A DNA stretch of 64,000 nt, taken from positions 2,480,001 through 2,544,000 of the forward strand of contig NZ_CP012543.1 in NCBI RefSeq assembly GCF_004803795.1, in the 5' to 3' direction. Within the stretch, counting starts at the first letter, position 1. Every line of letters begins with the position of its first letter. A model generated the notes under the pieces. That model ran no database searches. It was not told the origin of the DNA and worked only from the letters and a program-made list of their open reading frames with translations. The position numbers and the translations under genes are program-made. Source of the DNA: Campylobacter rectus. GTDB taxonomy: Bacteria; Campylobacterota; Campylobacteria; Campylobacterales; Campylobacteraceae. Positions 38,420-49,375 of this stretch are shown piece after piece.

Positions 38420-39019
38420 ATGAAAAAGACGGTAATAACACTATGCGCATTTGCGATCACTGCAGCGTTTGGGATATCTAACGCAGATTATGATAAATTT
38501 ATAGCGCTGGACGATAGCGGAAGATATAAAGAGGCCTTGGCATTGATCAAGCCGCAAGCCGAGGCGGGCGACGGCAGGGCTGCTGCGCTCGTAGGCTATC
38601 TCAATGAGGTGAGATTCAATAATATCGGCGAAGGCGTGAGGTGGTATAAAAAGGGCATGGAGCTAAACGACAGCCTCGCCCACTCCAATATGGCGCGGAT
38701 CTACTACCGTATGACGGACTATAAGCTAGCCGCAAAGACTTATGAAAAGGCAAGCCAGCTAGGCGACACGAGCGCGGATGCGTCACTAGGAAATATGTAT
38801 CTAAACGGAATATATTTTAAAAGAGACTATAAAAAAGCGCTCGTCTATATCCAAAAAGCCGTTGCCGACAACGACCCGCACGCTCTAACCGATCTAGCTA
38901 TATGCTACGAGAACAGCTACGGCGTCGCAAGGGATATGAACAAAGCCATAGAGCTCTACAAGCGCGGAGCGGCAGGCGGTAACGAATACGCCAAAAGGGC
39001 GCTAGAGAGGTTGCAGTAA
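38420..39019 (+). CDS. Secreted Sel1-repeat (TPR-like) protein
   Basis: 199 aa. N-terminal signal peptide (MKKTVITLCAFAITAAFGIS) then four or more Sel1-like repeats, for example AAKTYEKASQLGDTSADASLG, KKALVYIQKAVADNDPHALTDL and KAIELYKRGAAGGNEYAKRAL. Such repeats mediate protein contacts in the periplasm. Not Cys-rich, unlike the proteins at 56.8 and 59.3 kb. Confidence 0.8.
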   Translation: MKKTVITLCAFAITAAFGISNADYDKFIALDDSGRYKEALALIKPQAEAGDGRAAALVGYLNEVRFNNIGEGVRWYKKGMELNDSLAHSNMARIYYRMTDYKLAAKTYEKASQLGDTSADASLGNMYLNGIYFKRDYKKALVYIQKAVADNDPHALTDLAICYENSYGVARDMNKAIELYKRGAAGGNEYAKRALERLQ

Positions 39020-40751
39020 GCGGGCGGTGCAAAAACCGCTCGTAGGCGGGCGGCTGCTTGAGCGCGTTTGGCCTTGGTTTGCTCGTCGCCCGCTTGAAAT
39101 TTATCCACGAGCGGGAGTCGAGCTCGGACGGAGTTTGAAATTTATCCGTAAGCGGGTTTAAACCGATGATGGACGGGTATTTTGGCGAAGATGCGCTAGA
39201 TTTGGAATTTATCCGTAAGCAAGTTCGAGCTAGCATGGTTTAAATTTTATCTTGCCGCCGCTTAAACCTATCCTCAATCTATGAGCTAAAGCCGAGTCGG
39301 CACGGCTTGGAATTCATTCGCGATCCGTGCGCAGGATTTGGCTTGACCGGCTTAAAATTTCCTTTAGTATAATTAAATTTTATTTTTAGAATGCATCCGG
39401 GTTAGCTTGGCTTAAATTTTCATCCGCAACCGGGTTCGAGCTGCCCGACTTGAAATTTTAAGCTTTTTAACAAACCGGCCGATATCGGCGAGGTTTATCC
39501 GCCCACGGTTTGACCCGTCGGCTACGATGCGGCGATACCGACTCTGCGGCGCCGCACGCGATGACTTCGGCCCGCCGCGAGCCGATTTTAATAGCGCATC
39601 CCCGCGCCCAAACTGCAAGATACGGATTTTAAGGCTCGGGCGAATTCGGATCCGAGGTTTATCCGCCGGGCGTTCCGACTCGGTTTGGCTTTTGCTTGCG
39701 CTGCTTAGTTTTATATATGAGCAAGACCGATCTCGTATCGGCATTTTGATTTTCTCGCTCAACTTAGAATTTAGCTTCTAGCGCGGTTTGAGGTCTTACG
39801 GGTCGGTTTGCGTCGCATTTTTATCCATAGGCAAGGCTCGGCCTCAAATAGCTTAAATTTTCGCTTATAAGCGGATTTGGGCTAGAGAGATTTTATCCGC
39901 AACGGGGATTGTTTTTGTCGGACTCCCGCCTGCCGGATAGCTCAAATTTGACGGATTTGGTTTTATTTTATTTAGCCTTAGATCGCCGGGAAGTTTTAGC
40001 TTGACGAGCCAACCGATACCGGCGGATACGGCGCCCAATAACCCAAAACTCGTAACGGCGCGATTTGCGATACGAGCTTTGCTGCTTGGCCAATCAAAGC
40101 CGGTTCCGCTTATTTCGGCGAGCTTACCGATTTGCGTCTTTATGAAAAAAGCAAAGATGAATGAGCCCTGCGCCGAGCGATCTTAGCTAAACAGCACTAC
40201 TTTTTGGTCACGGCTCGCCCAAAATAAATTTACTTATGCCAAAATTTACGCTTATTTCGCGAAACCTTACGCAAAGCGCTTAAATTTAGCCTATTTCTCG
40301 GCGATACAAATCGTCAATGGTGACGGAGACAAAGGCTGCCGTCTTAAATTTAGCCTAGCCGATACCGCGCCGTCAAAACCATCGCCTCTTGAATAAATTT
40401 TACCCACCAAAAGCCGAAAATCGCCGTTTATAAACTACTCAAATTTGAGCAAATTTCTACGCAGCAAGTCAAATTTGAGCCCGCAAATCCAAGATACTTC
40501 AAATTTTAGACAAAATCTAAAAGCCCAAGCCCGGCTCAAATTTAACCCGTACAAACCGTCCTGGACGCATTTAAATTTACCGTGCGAAAACGGCGCCGAA
40601 TTCGACTACGCAAGATAAACCGCCGAACGCAAAGCAATCGGCCGTAACACGCTAAATTTATCCAAGTCGAGCTTAAAATAACGCTCCCAAACAAGCGGAC
40701 AAAGCCAAAATAAACTAAGCCGAGGCGAAATCAAACTCGTCGCGCCCGAAT
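39020..40751. other. 1.7-kb gene-free region with degenerate interspersed repeats
   Basis: No gene with a start, ribosome site and homology. From about 39096 to 39900 a motif of the type TTGAAATTTATCCGTAAGCG followed by GGTTNGAGCT recurs (39096, 39144, 39205, 39411, 39857 and weaker copies). A minus-strand stretch at about 39970-40190 reads like membrane protein (SFGLLGAVSAGIGWLVK) but has no start codon; it may be a decayed gene. Confidence 0.4.
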
Positions 40752-41543
40752 TTAATACATAAAAAGTCCCTCGTCCTTCGCCTCGCCGACCTTGTCCGTC
40801 TTCACCCAAGCCGCGATATAGATGAAAAACGAAGCAATCAGGAGAAAGAAGCCAAATATCGCTAAAATCCCGCTCGCCCATAGTAGTTCGCCCGCGAAAA
40901 AAGTAAAAACATAGATCCGAAAAAGCCCGTTTCTGGTTAGTCGCGCGAGTTCGAAAAAGACCTTCGACCAGACGACGGCAACGTAGATCAAAAGCAGCAG
41001 AGTTACGACAACAACGAGCTTAGCGAGCGGATGTTCTATGCTCGCCATATAGGACGCCAGCGTCGCCGTAACTTGTCCGACAAACATCACGATCATCGCT
41101 TTGCCGAAATTTACGTGCAAGCTGTCGCTACGAGAGAGTTTCGCGATGCCGCCGAGTGCGAGATAGGTCAGCATAGCGCCCGCTATCACGGCGAGGTTAT
41201 CCGCGATTTGCAGCGCCAGTCCCGCGTAACCTGCGATGAAATACGCATAAAATTTAATCGCCGACGGCGCGACACCGGAGACTATGCCAAGCACTCTTGC
41301 TCGCTCAAATACCTCGCTCTCCTTTAGCGCTTGCTTGGTCTCCTTGCTTCTGACGTCTTTCGTCGCGCGTTTTTCGCCCTCATCCACGACTATAAACACC
41401 TCCAGCGCAAATTCTCCGTCGGGTTTAAACGCTACCCGTTCGCCGCCGCTCGGGCGCTGTGAGCGCACCTCCTCGAAGCTAAATTTATAGTATTTCCCGT
41501 CGTCGCCGACTATCATAGTTTCGCTTATCGCTACGCCCTTCAT
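40752..41543 (-). CDS. Multispanning membrane protein with N-terminal OB-like domain
   Basis: 263 aa. The first 50 residues (MKGVAISETMIVGDDGKYYK, FSFEEVRSQRPSGGERVAF) resemble the small beta-rich domain found ahead of membrane segments in several bacterial proteins. About five hydrophobic segments follow (FIAGYAGLALQIADNLAVIA; VVVVTLLLLIYVAVVW; ILAIFGFFLLIASFFIYI). Function unknown. Confidence 0.65.
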   Translation of the reverse strand: MKGVAISETMIVGDDGKYYKFSFEEVRSQRPSGGERVAFKPDGEFALEVFIVVDEGEKRATKDVRSKETKQALKESEVFERARVLGIVSGVAPSAIKFYAYFIAGYAGLALQIADNLAVIAGAMLTYLALGGIAKLSRSDSLHVNFGKAMIVMFVGQVTATLASYMASIEHPLAKLVVVVTLLLLIYVAVVWSKVFFELARLTRNGLFRIYVFTFFAGELLWASGILAIFGFFLLIASFFIYIAAWVKTDKVGEAKDEGLFMY

Positions 41544-42657
41544 CCTGTCTCCTTTCGCGTTTTTATCGTTGTTTGCACTCGGTTTATTTGCATTACTCGC
41601 GTAAATTTAGCCCGCACTTAAGATTTCGCCGAATACAAATTTTCAAAAATCGAATTTTAGCTTGGTTTTAGACTTTCGTCAAATTTGCCCGCTTTATCGG
41701 AGCGAGATTTTTTAATGCGTCAAATTTAAGGTTGCGCTACCGACTTTGGCAAATTTGCATTGCGATCCGCGCCGCTTGCGGTTTTATCTCCGCCGTTTTT
41801 GCATAAATTTTACGGTTTGGATTTTTGCAATATCTTACCGCGTATCGCTCCTGCCGTATGTTTTTGACGAGCGAGCGGGCTATGTCATCGCCGCTTTATG
41901 TTTATCGCTTTTTGACGATACTGCGCGACAAATAAGACTTTCGTCGCAAATTCCGCTCCCGTCCCTGCACCAAATTTATTCGCATTACCGCACAGATAAA
42001 TTGATTTGCGCCGATTTAAGCTCATAATCTCTCTGGCTTAAACCCGTAGTGGAAATATTCGCACGGACGGCCTTTTGCTCGATCGTAACGCTTTTGCCCG
42101 CGCAAGACGCCGTCAAAAGCGCCTTTCTTTTACCGAGCTTGAAGTCGCCATACCTCAACGCTCACCGGTTTCGTCGCCGACCGATCCGACTTAGTTGCCG
42201 TTTTTAAGCATAAATTTTGCTAACGAGCTCGGATTTTTATCAAATTTATGCGATTCATATTCATACGCTAAATTAAGCCCCAAGCCGCCGTTAAATTTCC
42301 TAAATTCGCGTAGCGACTAGCGCTTGCTCATAAAATTCGCGACCGTTTGCTTGCATTTTCAAGATACGGGTTATGCCGCCTAAAATTTGTCCGATACAAA
42401 CGCAAATTTGACGCTTAAAACCCTGTCGTTACGCTAAGTCCGCAGGCGCGTGCGGATATTCAAATTTATAACCCAATCTATGCAAATTCCGCGCTCTTTT
42501 ATCCATAAAACGCTCAAACAAAGCTCAAGCCGCCGGCGCCTCTAAAATCAAAGCGCGAGCAAAATCAAAAACCTCTCGCGCAAAATCGCACAAAACACGC
42601 GGCAAAGTCCGAAATTGCGGCAAGGCGCTTCCGCTAAATTTTCGCGTCCGCCAAGCT
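41544..42657. other. 1.1-kb interval without a recognised gene
   Basis: Repeated AAATTT and GCGCAAA words, no ribosome site ahead of the open frames present. One frame at 41746..42027 is open for 93 codons but has no family features and is probably fortuitous. Confidence 0.3.
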
Positions 42658-43524
42658 CTAATCCAGCCAAATTTTACGGTTTAGCCGCAGCTCCTCGACG
42701 ATACGCAAAAAGCCGCCGATCTCGTCTTTGTAAAATCTATTCGCCCCCTTGCCCACAAGCGGACGGCGTAGATCGGGCTCAAAGTTATCGCGCCCGGTGC
42801 GGATCGCTATACAGATTTTGTCCCCGGTTAGCACGATGTTTATAGGGCGGTGAAATCTCGTTTTTAGCAGCTTTAGATTTTCCATCATGCTAGGCGTGAG
42901 CGCGTATCTAGCCTCGATCTGATCGGTCGTATAGACGCGAAATAGCCGCTCAAACTCCGCGTCGTCCATCCTCGCGCGTTTGCCGCCGTAGTCCTTAAAA
43001 TCATCCGTCCCGCTGCAAATTTGTGTGACGCCCTTTAGCCGCTTAGGAAAATCCGCGACAAACAAAAGCCCCGCAAAAAGTATCCTGTGCGTCTCGTTTC
43101 CGCGAATATCCTCTTTGATGCTTAGCGCCTCTACGTCGCTAAATTTGACCCGCACGCCCTCTATCTGCCCGAAAATCAGGTCGTTGCCCGAGTATTTATC
43201 GATGTCAAAATCATAAATCATATAAAGATAATCGCTCTCTACGTAGTCGCCCGGATAATACGTGAGACCGCAATCCTCCACGATGCTCCTTACGACTTTT
43301 CGCTTAAATTTAAAGGTAAAGCTATCGGTAAAAATGCTCTCGAAAAAATAATACATCGCAGCCCCGCAAGCCACAAACGCGCCCGCGCTAAGAGCGGCGT
43401 TTTGCGCGGCTAGATAAAGCAGCCAAGCCACCGCCGTAGCGACAAAAAAGCAGGTGAGCTTTAGCCTAAAAAGCGAGCGTAAAACCTTTTGCCGCTCAAG
43501 CTCTAGCAAGACCAAATCATCCAT
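42658..43524 (-). CDS. DUF3137-type membrane-anchored protein
   Basis: 288 aa. Two N-terminal helices (FFVATAVAWLLYLAAQNAAL; AFVACGAAMYYFFES) then a soluble domain with GLTYYPGDYVESDYLY, FGQIEGVRVKFSDVEAL and LFAGLLFVADFPK. This is the layout of DUF3137 proteins, which are often encoded next to lemA, as here (lemA lies 676 bases upstream on the same strand). Confidence 0.7.
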   Translation of the reverse strand: MDDLVLLELERQKVLRSLFRLKLTCFFVATAVAWLLYLAAQNAALSAGAFVACGAAMYYFFESIFTDSFTFKFKRKVVRSIVEDCGLTYYPGDYVESDYLYMIYDFDIDKYSGNDLIFGQIEGVRVKFSDVEALSIKEDIRGNETHRILFAGLLFVADFPKRLKGVTQICSGTDDFKDYGGKRARMDDAEFERLFRVYTTDQIEARYALTPSMMENLKLLKTRFHRPINIVLTGDKICIAIRTGRDNFEPDLRRPLVGKGANRFYKDEIGGFLRIVEELRLNRKIWLD

Positions 43525-44200
43525 TTTCGCTCCTAATTTTTAAATTTTTCTTAAAAAGCTGCTTTTAAAGGGTTTGCACGCTCTTTTGGTTACTTTATTT
43601 TTCGCCTCTCGGCTATTAGCGCGCATATTTTTTGAGCCTTTTGCCGTAAAATTTTCGCTTGTGGCGACGACCTCTTGAGCGGCGTTTTACTTTTTTAAGC
43701 TTTTTGCCTTTAAGCCGCTTTATTTGCATTTTATTCTCTTCAAACGCTTAAATTCGCAGTTTAGTGCCGTTTTTATCCGTCCGAATTCACCTTAAATTCA
43801 AGCATATCGTTAAAAAGCGATTTACGAGCTCAAATTTAACGATTTGCTAAGCCTTGCTTTTGCGCTTAATTTAGCTTTAGGGTTTGGGGCGGTGCTTAAA
43901 TTTACGTTAAATTTCGCTGTTTACCGCTTTTAGTTTTAAAATTCGCTCCGGGTTTAAGCTCAAATTCACGCGCTTTTTCTTTATCTTGGCAGTAAATTTA
44001 GCGTCGTAAAGCCGTTTGAGTTTTAACGAGCAGGGTCTCGCCCGCCTAAATTTAGTCCGAAAACCGCGTCAAATTTAACCCAAACTTGCACGATGTTTAG
44101 TTCTAAAGCTGCTAACGGCTAAAATTTGAGCAAATTTAGCATCAAATTTTATCGAAATTATAAAATTTCAACTCGAATTCACGCCGAAATACCTGCAAAT
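43525..44200. other. Spacer between lemA and the DUF3137 gene
   Basis: Low-information DNA dominated by AAATTT and TTTAAGC words; no gene, terminator or promoter could be assigned with confidence. Confidence 0.3.
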
Positions 44201-44755
44201 TTAGCGGTTAAAGAGCTCATGCACGTCGTGCGGATCGTCTTGACCCTTTGGCACCTCGAAAAATGCCGCCTTATGAAACCTCGCCCAGCTAGCGACGATG
44301 TTTGAGGGAAACATCTCCACGGCGTTGTTGTAGTCGGTCACGGCGGCGTTGTAGGCGCGGCGCGCGGCGGAGATCTGCTCCTCGATCTCGTTTAGCGTCT
44401 TTTGCAGGTGCATAACGTTTTCGTTGGCTTTGAGCTCGGGGTAGTTCTCGACGACGACGTTGAGCTTTGAGATGAGGTTTGACAGCTCGCCGTTTAGCGC
44501 AAATCTCTGTTCGTCGCCCGCAGCCTTTTGGATGCCGCTTCTAAGCGCGGAAATGTTTTCTAGCAGCTCGCGCTCGTGCGTGATGTACTGCTTGACGGTG
44601 GCGACGAGGTTTGGGATGAGGTCAAAGCGCCTTTTTAGCTGCGTATCGACGCCCGATCTGATGTTTGAGACTTGGTTGCGCTTGCCTACCAGCGAGTTGT
44701 AGACCGAGATAACGATGAGTGCGAGAACGGCGATGATGCCTAGGACGATGTACAT
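44201..44755 (-). CDS. lemA: LemA family protein
   Basis: 184 aa. One N-terminal helix (IVLGIIAVLALIVISVYNSL), then the LemA hallmark RNQVSNIRSGVDTQLKRR and FDLIPNLVATVKQYITHE, followed by long helices and NAAVTDYNNAVEMFPSN. Membrane-anchored helical protein of unresolved role in the envelope. AAAGGAGC lies before the ATG. Confidence 0.92.
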   Translation of the reverse strand: MYIVLGIIAVLALIVISVYNSLVGKRNQVSNIRSGVDTQLKRRFDLIPNLVATVKQYITHERELLENISALRSGIQKAAGDEQRFALNGELSNLISKLNVVVENYPELKANENVMHLQKTLNEIEEQISAARRAYNAAVTDYNNAVEMFPSNIVASWARFHKAAFFEVPKGQDDPHDVHELFNR

Positions 44756-45215
44756 TTTTGCTCCTTTGATTTTTTGGGGCTGATTATAGCCAAATGGGGC
44801 TAAAATTTTAAATTTCGAGGACGAAAAGTAAGGTTTGACGGATAAAAACGGAGGCTAAAATTTATCCGCATTTGTCTTGTAGCTCACTCTCAAGCCTTAG
44901 CTTATCGGCATTTTTCTTTAGCGATCAAATTTTGCCTGCTAAAGCGATGAGCGAAAATACGCGATGCATAAATGCAAAAGAAAACAAGCGGCGGCACGAA
45001 AACGCAAACGAGGCAAAGTAAAAGATAGCGATTAAGAGCTAAATTTGTCTGCGTTTTTGTTTATTTTGTCCGTCGCTCGGCAAAGAAATTTTAAAGAGCG
45101 GATTTAAGCCTGCGATATGATCTTGGCCGATCGGAGATAAATTTTTTGATTTAAGCGGTAATTTTAGCCCGCAAACCGCGCAAAAATGCAAATTTGCAGG
45201 CTAAATTTGTAAAAT
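44756..45215. other. Intergenic between typA and lemA
   Basis: No coding sequence seen. Both flanking genes are on the minus strand; the first 60 bases include an AT-rich lemA promoter region. Confidence 0.3.
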
Positions 45216-47024
45216 TTATTCTTTGGTTTTTGCCATTCTGCGGCGCATGGTCGGGTCAAGATAGCGTTTGCGCACGCGCACGTTTGCAGGCGTAACCTCG
45301 ACTAGCTCGTCCTCCTCGATCCACTCCAAAGCGCGCTCTAGGCTGAGCTTTCTAGGCGGCACGAGCTTAATAGCGTCGTCAGAGCCGCTAGCGCGTACGT
45401 TGGTGAGATTTTTGCCCTTGATCGGATTTACGTCGAGGTCGTTTGGACGGCTGTGCTCGCCGATGATCATACCCACGTAGGTCTTGGTCTGCGGATCGAC
45501 GAAAAGTATGCCGCGATCTTGCAAGTTCCAAAGGCTATACGCTAGCGTCACGCCGCTTTCCATAGATACCAAAGCGCCGTTGCTGCGGTGCTCGACGCTA
45601 CCGATGAGCGGGCGAAACTCAAGGAAGCTGTGGTTCATGATGCCCTCGCCTTTCGTATCAGTCAAGAACTGGCTTCTAAAGCCGATGAGGCCGCGCGCAG
45701 GGATCTCAAACTCAATCCTCGTCTGCCCGTCGCCGGTCGGGTGCATAGAGACCATCTCGGCCTTTCTGCGTCCGAGTTTTTCGATCACGGTACCGCTAAA
45801 CTCGTCCGGCACGTCGCACACTAGCAGCTCAAACGGCTCGCAGCGCACGCCCTCGATCTCTTTAACGATAACCTCCGGACGTCCGAGACAAAACTCAAAG
45901 CCCTCGCGGCGCATATTTTCGGCCAGGATCGTGATTTGCAGCTCGCCGCGGCCGCTAACCTTAAATTTACCCTCGCCGATGTTTTCGTAGCGCATCGCGA
46001 TATTTGTTTTCATCTCGCCCGATAGCCGCTCGTCGAGCTTGTTTGAGGTTACATGCTTGCCCTCGGTGCCCGCTAGCGGACTGTCGTTTACACTAAATAC
46101 GACGCTAAGCGTAGGCTCCTCGATTTTTAGCGGATCAAGCGGCATCGGAGAGTTTGGATCCACGACGCTATCGCCGACGTCCAGCGCCTCAAAGCCCGCT
46201 ATCGCCACGATATCGCCCACTTGCGCCTCGTCGATGTCGCGACGCTCAAGACCCAAAAAGCCGATAAGTTTTGAAATCCTACCCGTCGTTTTCGTGCCGT
46301 CGGCTTTAGCGAGCATCACATTTTGATTTTTAGAGATTTTACCGTTGAAGATACGTGCGATGCCGATTTTACCGACGTAGTTATCGTAGTCAAGCGTAAA
46401 AACCTGAAGCTGCAAAGGGTTGTTTATATCGCCGCTAGGAGCCGGAACGTGAGACAAAATCGTCTCGAAAAGCGGCTGCATATTTACGTTTTCGTCGGCC
46501 AAATTTAGCTTCGCGTAGCCGTTTCTAGCCGCCGCATAAACGACGGGAAACTCCAGCTGCTCGTCGTTTGCCTCAAGCGCTACGAAAAGGTCGAAAATCT
46601 CGTTTATCACGCGATCGGGATCGGCTGCGGGTTTGTCGATTTTATTTACGACGACGATCGGACGAAGGCCGAGCGAAAGCGCCTTTTTCACGACGAATTT
46701 AGTCTGTGGCATTACGCCTTCTTGTGCGTCTACGAGCAGCAAAACGCCGTCGACCATCTTTAGCACGCGCTCCACCTCGCCGCCAAAATCGGCGTGGCCC
46801 GGAGTGTCGATGATGTTGATTTTCGTATCTTTATAGCGGATAGCGGTGTTTTTCGAGAGGATTGTGATACCGCGCTCGCGCTCGATGTCGCCGCTATCCA
46901 TCACGCGTTCGCCGACGGCTTGGTGCTCGCTAAAAGTGCCCGATTGTTTCAAAAGTTCGTCCACCATCGTAGTCTTGCCGTGATCGACGTGGGCTATGAC
47001 GGCGATATTTCGTATCTTTTCCAA
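45216..47024 (-). CDS. typA: Ribosome-associated translational GTPase BipA/TypA
   Basis: 602 aa, full length. G-motifs [33 protein letters not shown] and VVNKIDKP; the C-terminal part has [20 protein letters not shown] and [19 protein letters not shown], typical of TypA. It binds the ribosome and supports growth and subunit assembly under stress or cold. Divergent from fliK. Confidence 0.97.
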   Translation of the reverse strand: MEKIRNIAVIAHVDHGKTTMVDELLKQSGTFSEHQAVGERVMDSGDIERERGITILSKNTAIRYKDTKINIIDTPGHADFGGEVERVLKMVDGVLLLVDAQEGVMPQTKFVVKKALSLGLRPIVVVNKIDKPAADPDRVINEIFDLFVALEANDEQLEFPVVYAAARNGYAKLNLADENVNMQPLFETILSHVPAPSGDINNPLQLQVFTLDYDNYVGKIGIARIFNGKISKNQNVMLAKADGTKTTGRISKLIGFLGLERRDIDEAQVGDIVAIAGFEALDVGDSVVDPNSPMPLDPLKIEEPTLSVVFSVNDSPLAGTEGKHVTSNKLDERLSGEMKTNIAMRYENIGEGKFKVSGRGELQITILAENMRREGFEFCLGRPEVIVKEIEGVRCEPFELLVCDVPDEFSGTVIEKLGRRKAEMVSMHPTGDGQTRIEFEIPARGLIGFRSQFLTDTKGEGIMNHSFLEFRPLIGSVEHRSNGALVSMESGVTLAYSLWNLQDRGILFVDPQTKTYVGMIIGEHSRPNDLDVNPIKGKNLTNVRASGSDDAIKLVPPRKLSLERALEWIEEDELVEVTPANVRVRKRYLDPTMRRRMAKTKE

Positions 47025-47142
47025 ATTTTTCTCCGTTTTCTAAAATAGGTCTGATTTTAGCCAAATTTTCCTTATAAAAATAATAAAGCTCTTTTGGAAC
47101 GCTTCTTGCATAGCTTACGGAAGTTAAATTTAAAGGGTTTTT

Positions 47143-48618
47143 ATGCAAATGACGCAAAACGATATCTTATCCTTTGACGCGAGCATCAAAGGCGGCGTAA
47201 AAAAGCAGGGTAAAAGCTCGCAAAAAAGCGGCAAAGAGGATGGCGAGTTTCTTTCTATGGTGCTAGATGCAGCCGCTAAAAAAGGCGAAAATTTAAGCGA
47301 AAAAGATCTAAAAGAGATGGCAAAGGCCGTAAATTTATCCGCTCAAACGACTCAAAATCAGCAAACAAAAGCGCCAATCCAAAGCACGGACGTAAAAGAA
47401 ATTTTAGGCGAGGAAGCGGCTGAAAATTTGTTTGAAAACGCGACTTTTATGCAGCTTTTGCAAATTTTAGAGATGCTTAGCGGCGGCGAGAAAATCAGCA
47501 AATTTCCAAATTTTGAAAACCGCCTAGCCAAAGCGCTCTCAAACGAAACCATACTAAACGAGCTACGAGGGGCCAAAAATCTAAACGAGCTCATCGAGAT
47601 CGCAAATAAGCTAAATTTAGGTCTGGAAAATATCGAAGTGACGCAAGTTCAGGCCGACGAGCTAAGTGAAAAATTCCCGAATTTGGCAAAAAAAGATTTC
47701 TTTGAGCCGGTAACGCCTAAGAAAAATTTGGCCTTAGGCGAGCTAAAAAACAAAGTCGAAGAGACTATAAACGCCAAAGAACAGAGTCCCAAAGATACGC
47801 TAAATAAACTGCTCGCCGCCGTGCAAGAAGAGCAGGCAAAGCCGCAAAATAAACCCGAAACCGCGGCTGCAAAAGTAGAAAACAATACGCAAAATTTGGC
47901 CCAAAACGCCAAAATTTTAAGCGAGGCGGCAAAAAATACAGATGAAAATGCGGGCGAAAAAGAGTCGATTTCGAAAGACAAAAAACAAAAACCAAGTCCA
48001 AAAGCGGAAAGCGAATTAAATTTAACCTCCGCAAAAAACGAAAAATCGGGGCTAAATTTAGACGCAAAAAAGATAAATTTACAAAATTTATTATTTTCGG
48101 AACGCGAGGGCGCCCGGGAGCAAATTTTAACCGAACCGCAAAGCGGCGATAGCGAAAATAGCGAGCTAAACGCGATGGTAAAAGACATCATCTCAAACGC
48201 CAAGGCTCAAAGTAAAAATTTAGGGGCCGTGCGCGAGACGTTTGATAACTTTAGCTCAAATTTAAAAGAGCAAGTCGCAGCCTATAAATCGCCGTTTATG
48301 CGCTTTAACATCACGCTAAATCCGCTAAATTTAGGCGAAGTCGAGATTATGATGGTAAATCGCGGCAACAATCTGCATATAAATTTCAACTCAAATACGC
48401 AGACGATGAACCTCTTTTTACAAAATCAGGCCGAGTTTAAAAACAGCCTCGTAAATATGGGCTTTACCGAGCTTGAGATGAACTTTAGCGACCAAAATCA
48501 GCAAAAAAAAGAGCAAGGGCAAAAAAACTACAAAGGCTCCAAATTTAGCGCCGAAGACGCCGAACAAGGCGAGCTAATCGCACCTCGTTTAGAGCTGGTC
48601 GTTCCGCGCTACGTGTAA
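47143..48618 (+). CDS. fliK: Flagellar hook-length control protein
   Basis: 491 aa. The N-terminal two thirds are low-complexity, Lys/Glu/Asn/Gln-rich; the conserved C-terminal domain is present (MRFNITLNPLNLGEVEIMMV, LHINFNSNTQTMNLFLQNQA, LVNMGFTELEMNF). FliK measures hook length and switches export specificity. First gene of a fliK-flgD-flgE set as in other campylobacters; AAAGGG precedes the ATG. Confidence 0.9.
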   Translation: MQMTQNDILSFDASIKGGVKKQGKSSQKSGKEDGEFLSMVLDAAAKKGENLSEKDLKEMAKAVNLSAQTTQNQQTKAPIQSTDVKEILGEEAAENLFENATFMQLLQILEMLSGGEKISKFPNFENRLAKALSNETILNELRGAKNLNELIEIANKLNLGLENIEVTQVQADELSEKFPNLAKKDFFEPVTPKKNLALGELKNKVEETINAKEQSPKDTLNKLLAAVQEEQAKPQNKPETAAAKVENNTQNLAQNAKILSEAAKNTDENAGEKESISKDKKQKPSPKAESELNLTSAKNEKSGLNLDAKKINLQNLLFSEREGAREQILTEPQSGDSENSELNAMVKDIISNAKAQSKNLGAVRETFDNFSSNLKEQVAAYKSPFMRFNITLNPLNLGEVEIMMVNRGNNLHINFNSNTQTMNLFLQNQAEFKNSLVNMGFTELEMNFSDQNQQKKEQGQKNYKGSKFSAEDAEQGELIAPRLELVVPRYV

Positions 48619-48666
48619 ATTTGGAATCAAATTTGCTTAAAATATACAAAATTTAAAGGATAAAAG

Positions 48667-49371
48667 ATGGCAAACGGACTAGAAACAAATAACTTCACGG
48701 TAAACAACCAAGCCGCCAAAAAATCGGCGGACGCCCTGCAAAAGGCCGCAGGCACCAACCCAAACGCCCAGCTAGACAAGGACGCTTTTATGAAACTTCT
48801 TTTGACCGAGCTTCAGTATCAAGACCCGACAAGCCCGATGGATACGGAAAAAATGCTAACTCAAACCAGCCAGCTAGCCGCGCTTGAAATGCAAGAAAAT
48901 ACGAATAAAATGATGCAAAAGCTAGCCGACCAGTTAAAAAACAGCACCAATATGTATGCCGTCAGCGTGCTAGGCAAAATGGCTAAAATCGGCGACAGCG
49001 GCATCATAAAAGAAGAAGGCAAGGGCGTCAATTTTGTAGGCTTTTTAGAAAGCGCGGCAAAAGGCGGCAAAATAAACATCAGAGACAATAACGGCAGACT
49101 CGTAAGAACGCTGGAATTCGGCGAAGCGAAAGCCGGTGCAAATACTTTCGAGTGGGACGGCAAAGATAGCTCGGGCAACGAAGCAAAAGCAGGCACCTAC
49201 TCCGTAGAGATCAGCTACGTCGATACCGCAGGCAAAGTAAAAAACGGCGGCGTGGGCAACTATTTAGTAGAAGGCGTCAAATTCGTAGACGGCGTCGCGC
49301 AGGTAAAGGTCGGCGGACAATACGTCAGCATCGACAAAGTCAAAGAATTTACCGAGCCGAAAAAAGGATAA
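48667..49371 (+). CDS. flgD: Flagellar hook assembly (capping) protein
   Basis: 234 aa. LDKDAFMKLLLTELQYQDPT and MDTEKMLTQTSQLAALEM are the FlgD signature; the rest contains the FlgD Ig-like/Tudor region (NTFEWDGKDSSGNEAKAGTY). It caps the growing hook during FlgE polymerisation. AAAGGATAAAAG precedes the ATG; 4 bases to flgE. Confidence 0.95.
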   Translation: MANGLETNNFTVNNQAAKKSADALQKAAGTNPNAQLDKDAFMKLLLTELQYQDPTSPMDTEKMLTQTSQLAALEMQENTNKMMQKLADQLKNSTNMYAVSVLGKMAKIGDSGIIKEEGKGVNFVGFLESAAKGGKINIRDNNGRLVRTLEFGEAKAGANTFEWDGKDSSGNEAKAGTYSVEISYVDTAGKVKNGGVGNYLVEGVKFVDGVAQVKVGGQYVSIDKVKEFTEPKKG

Positions 49372-49375
49372 ATCT

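Noticed and set aside
40001-40186. 61-codon plus-strand frame
   Set aside because: It is the antisense of a membrane-like minus-strand stretch that itself lacks a start; neither strand is supported as a gene.
41746-42027. 93-codon plus-strand frame
   Set aside because: No Shine-Dalgarno, Arg/Leu/Ser-skewed composition and no motif; it lies in an unannotated spacer.
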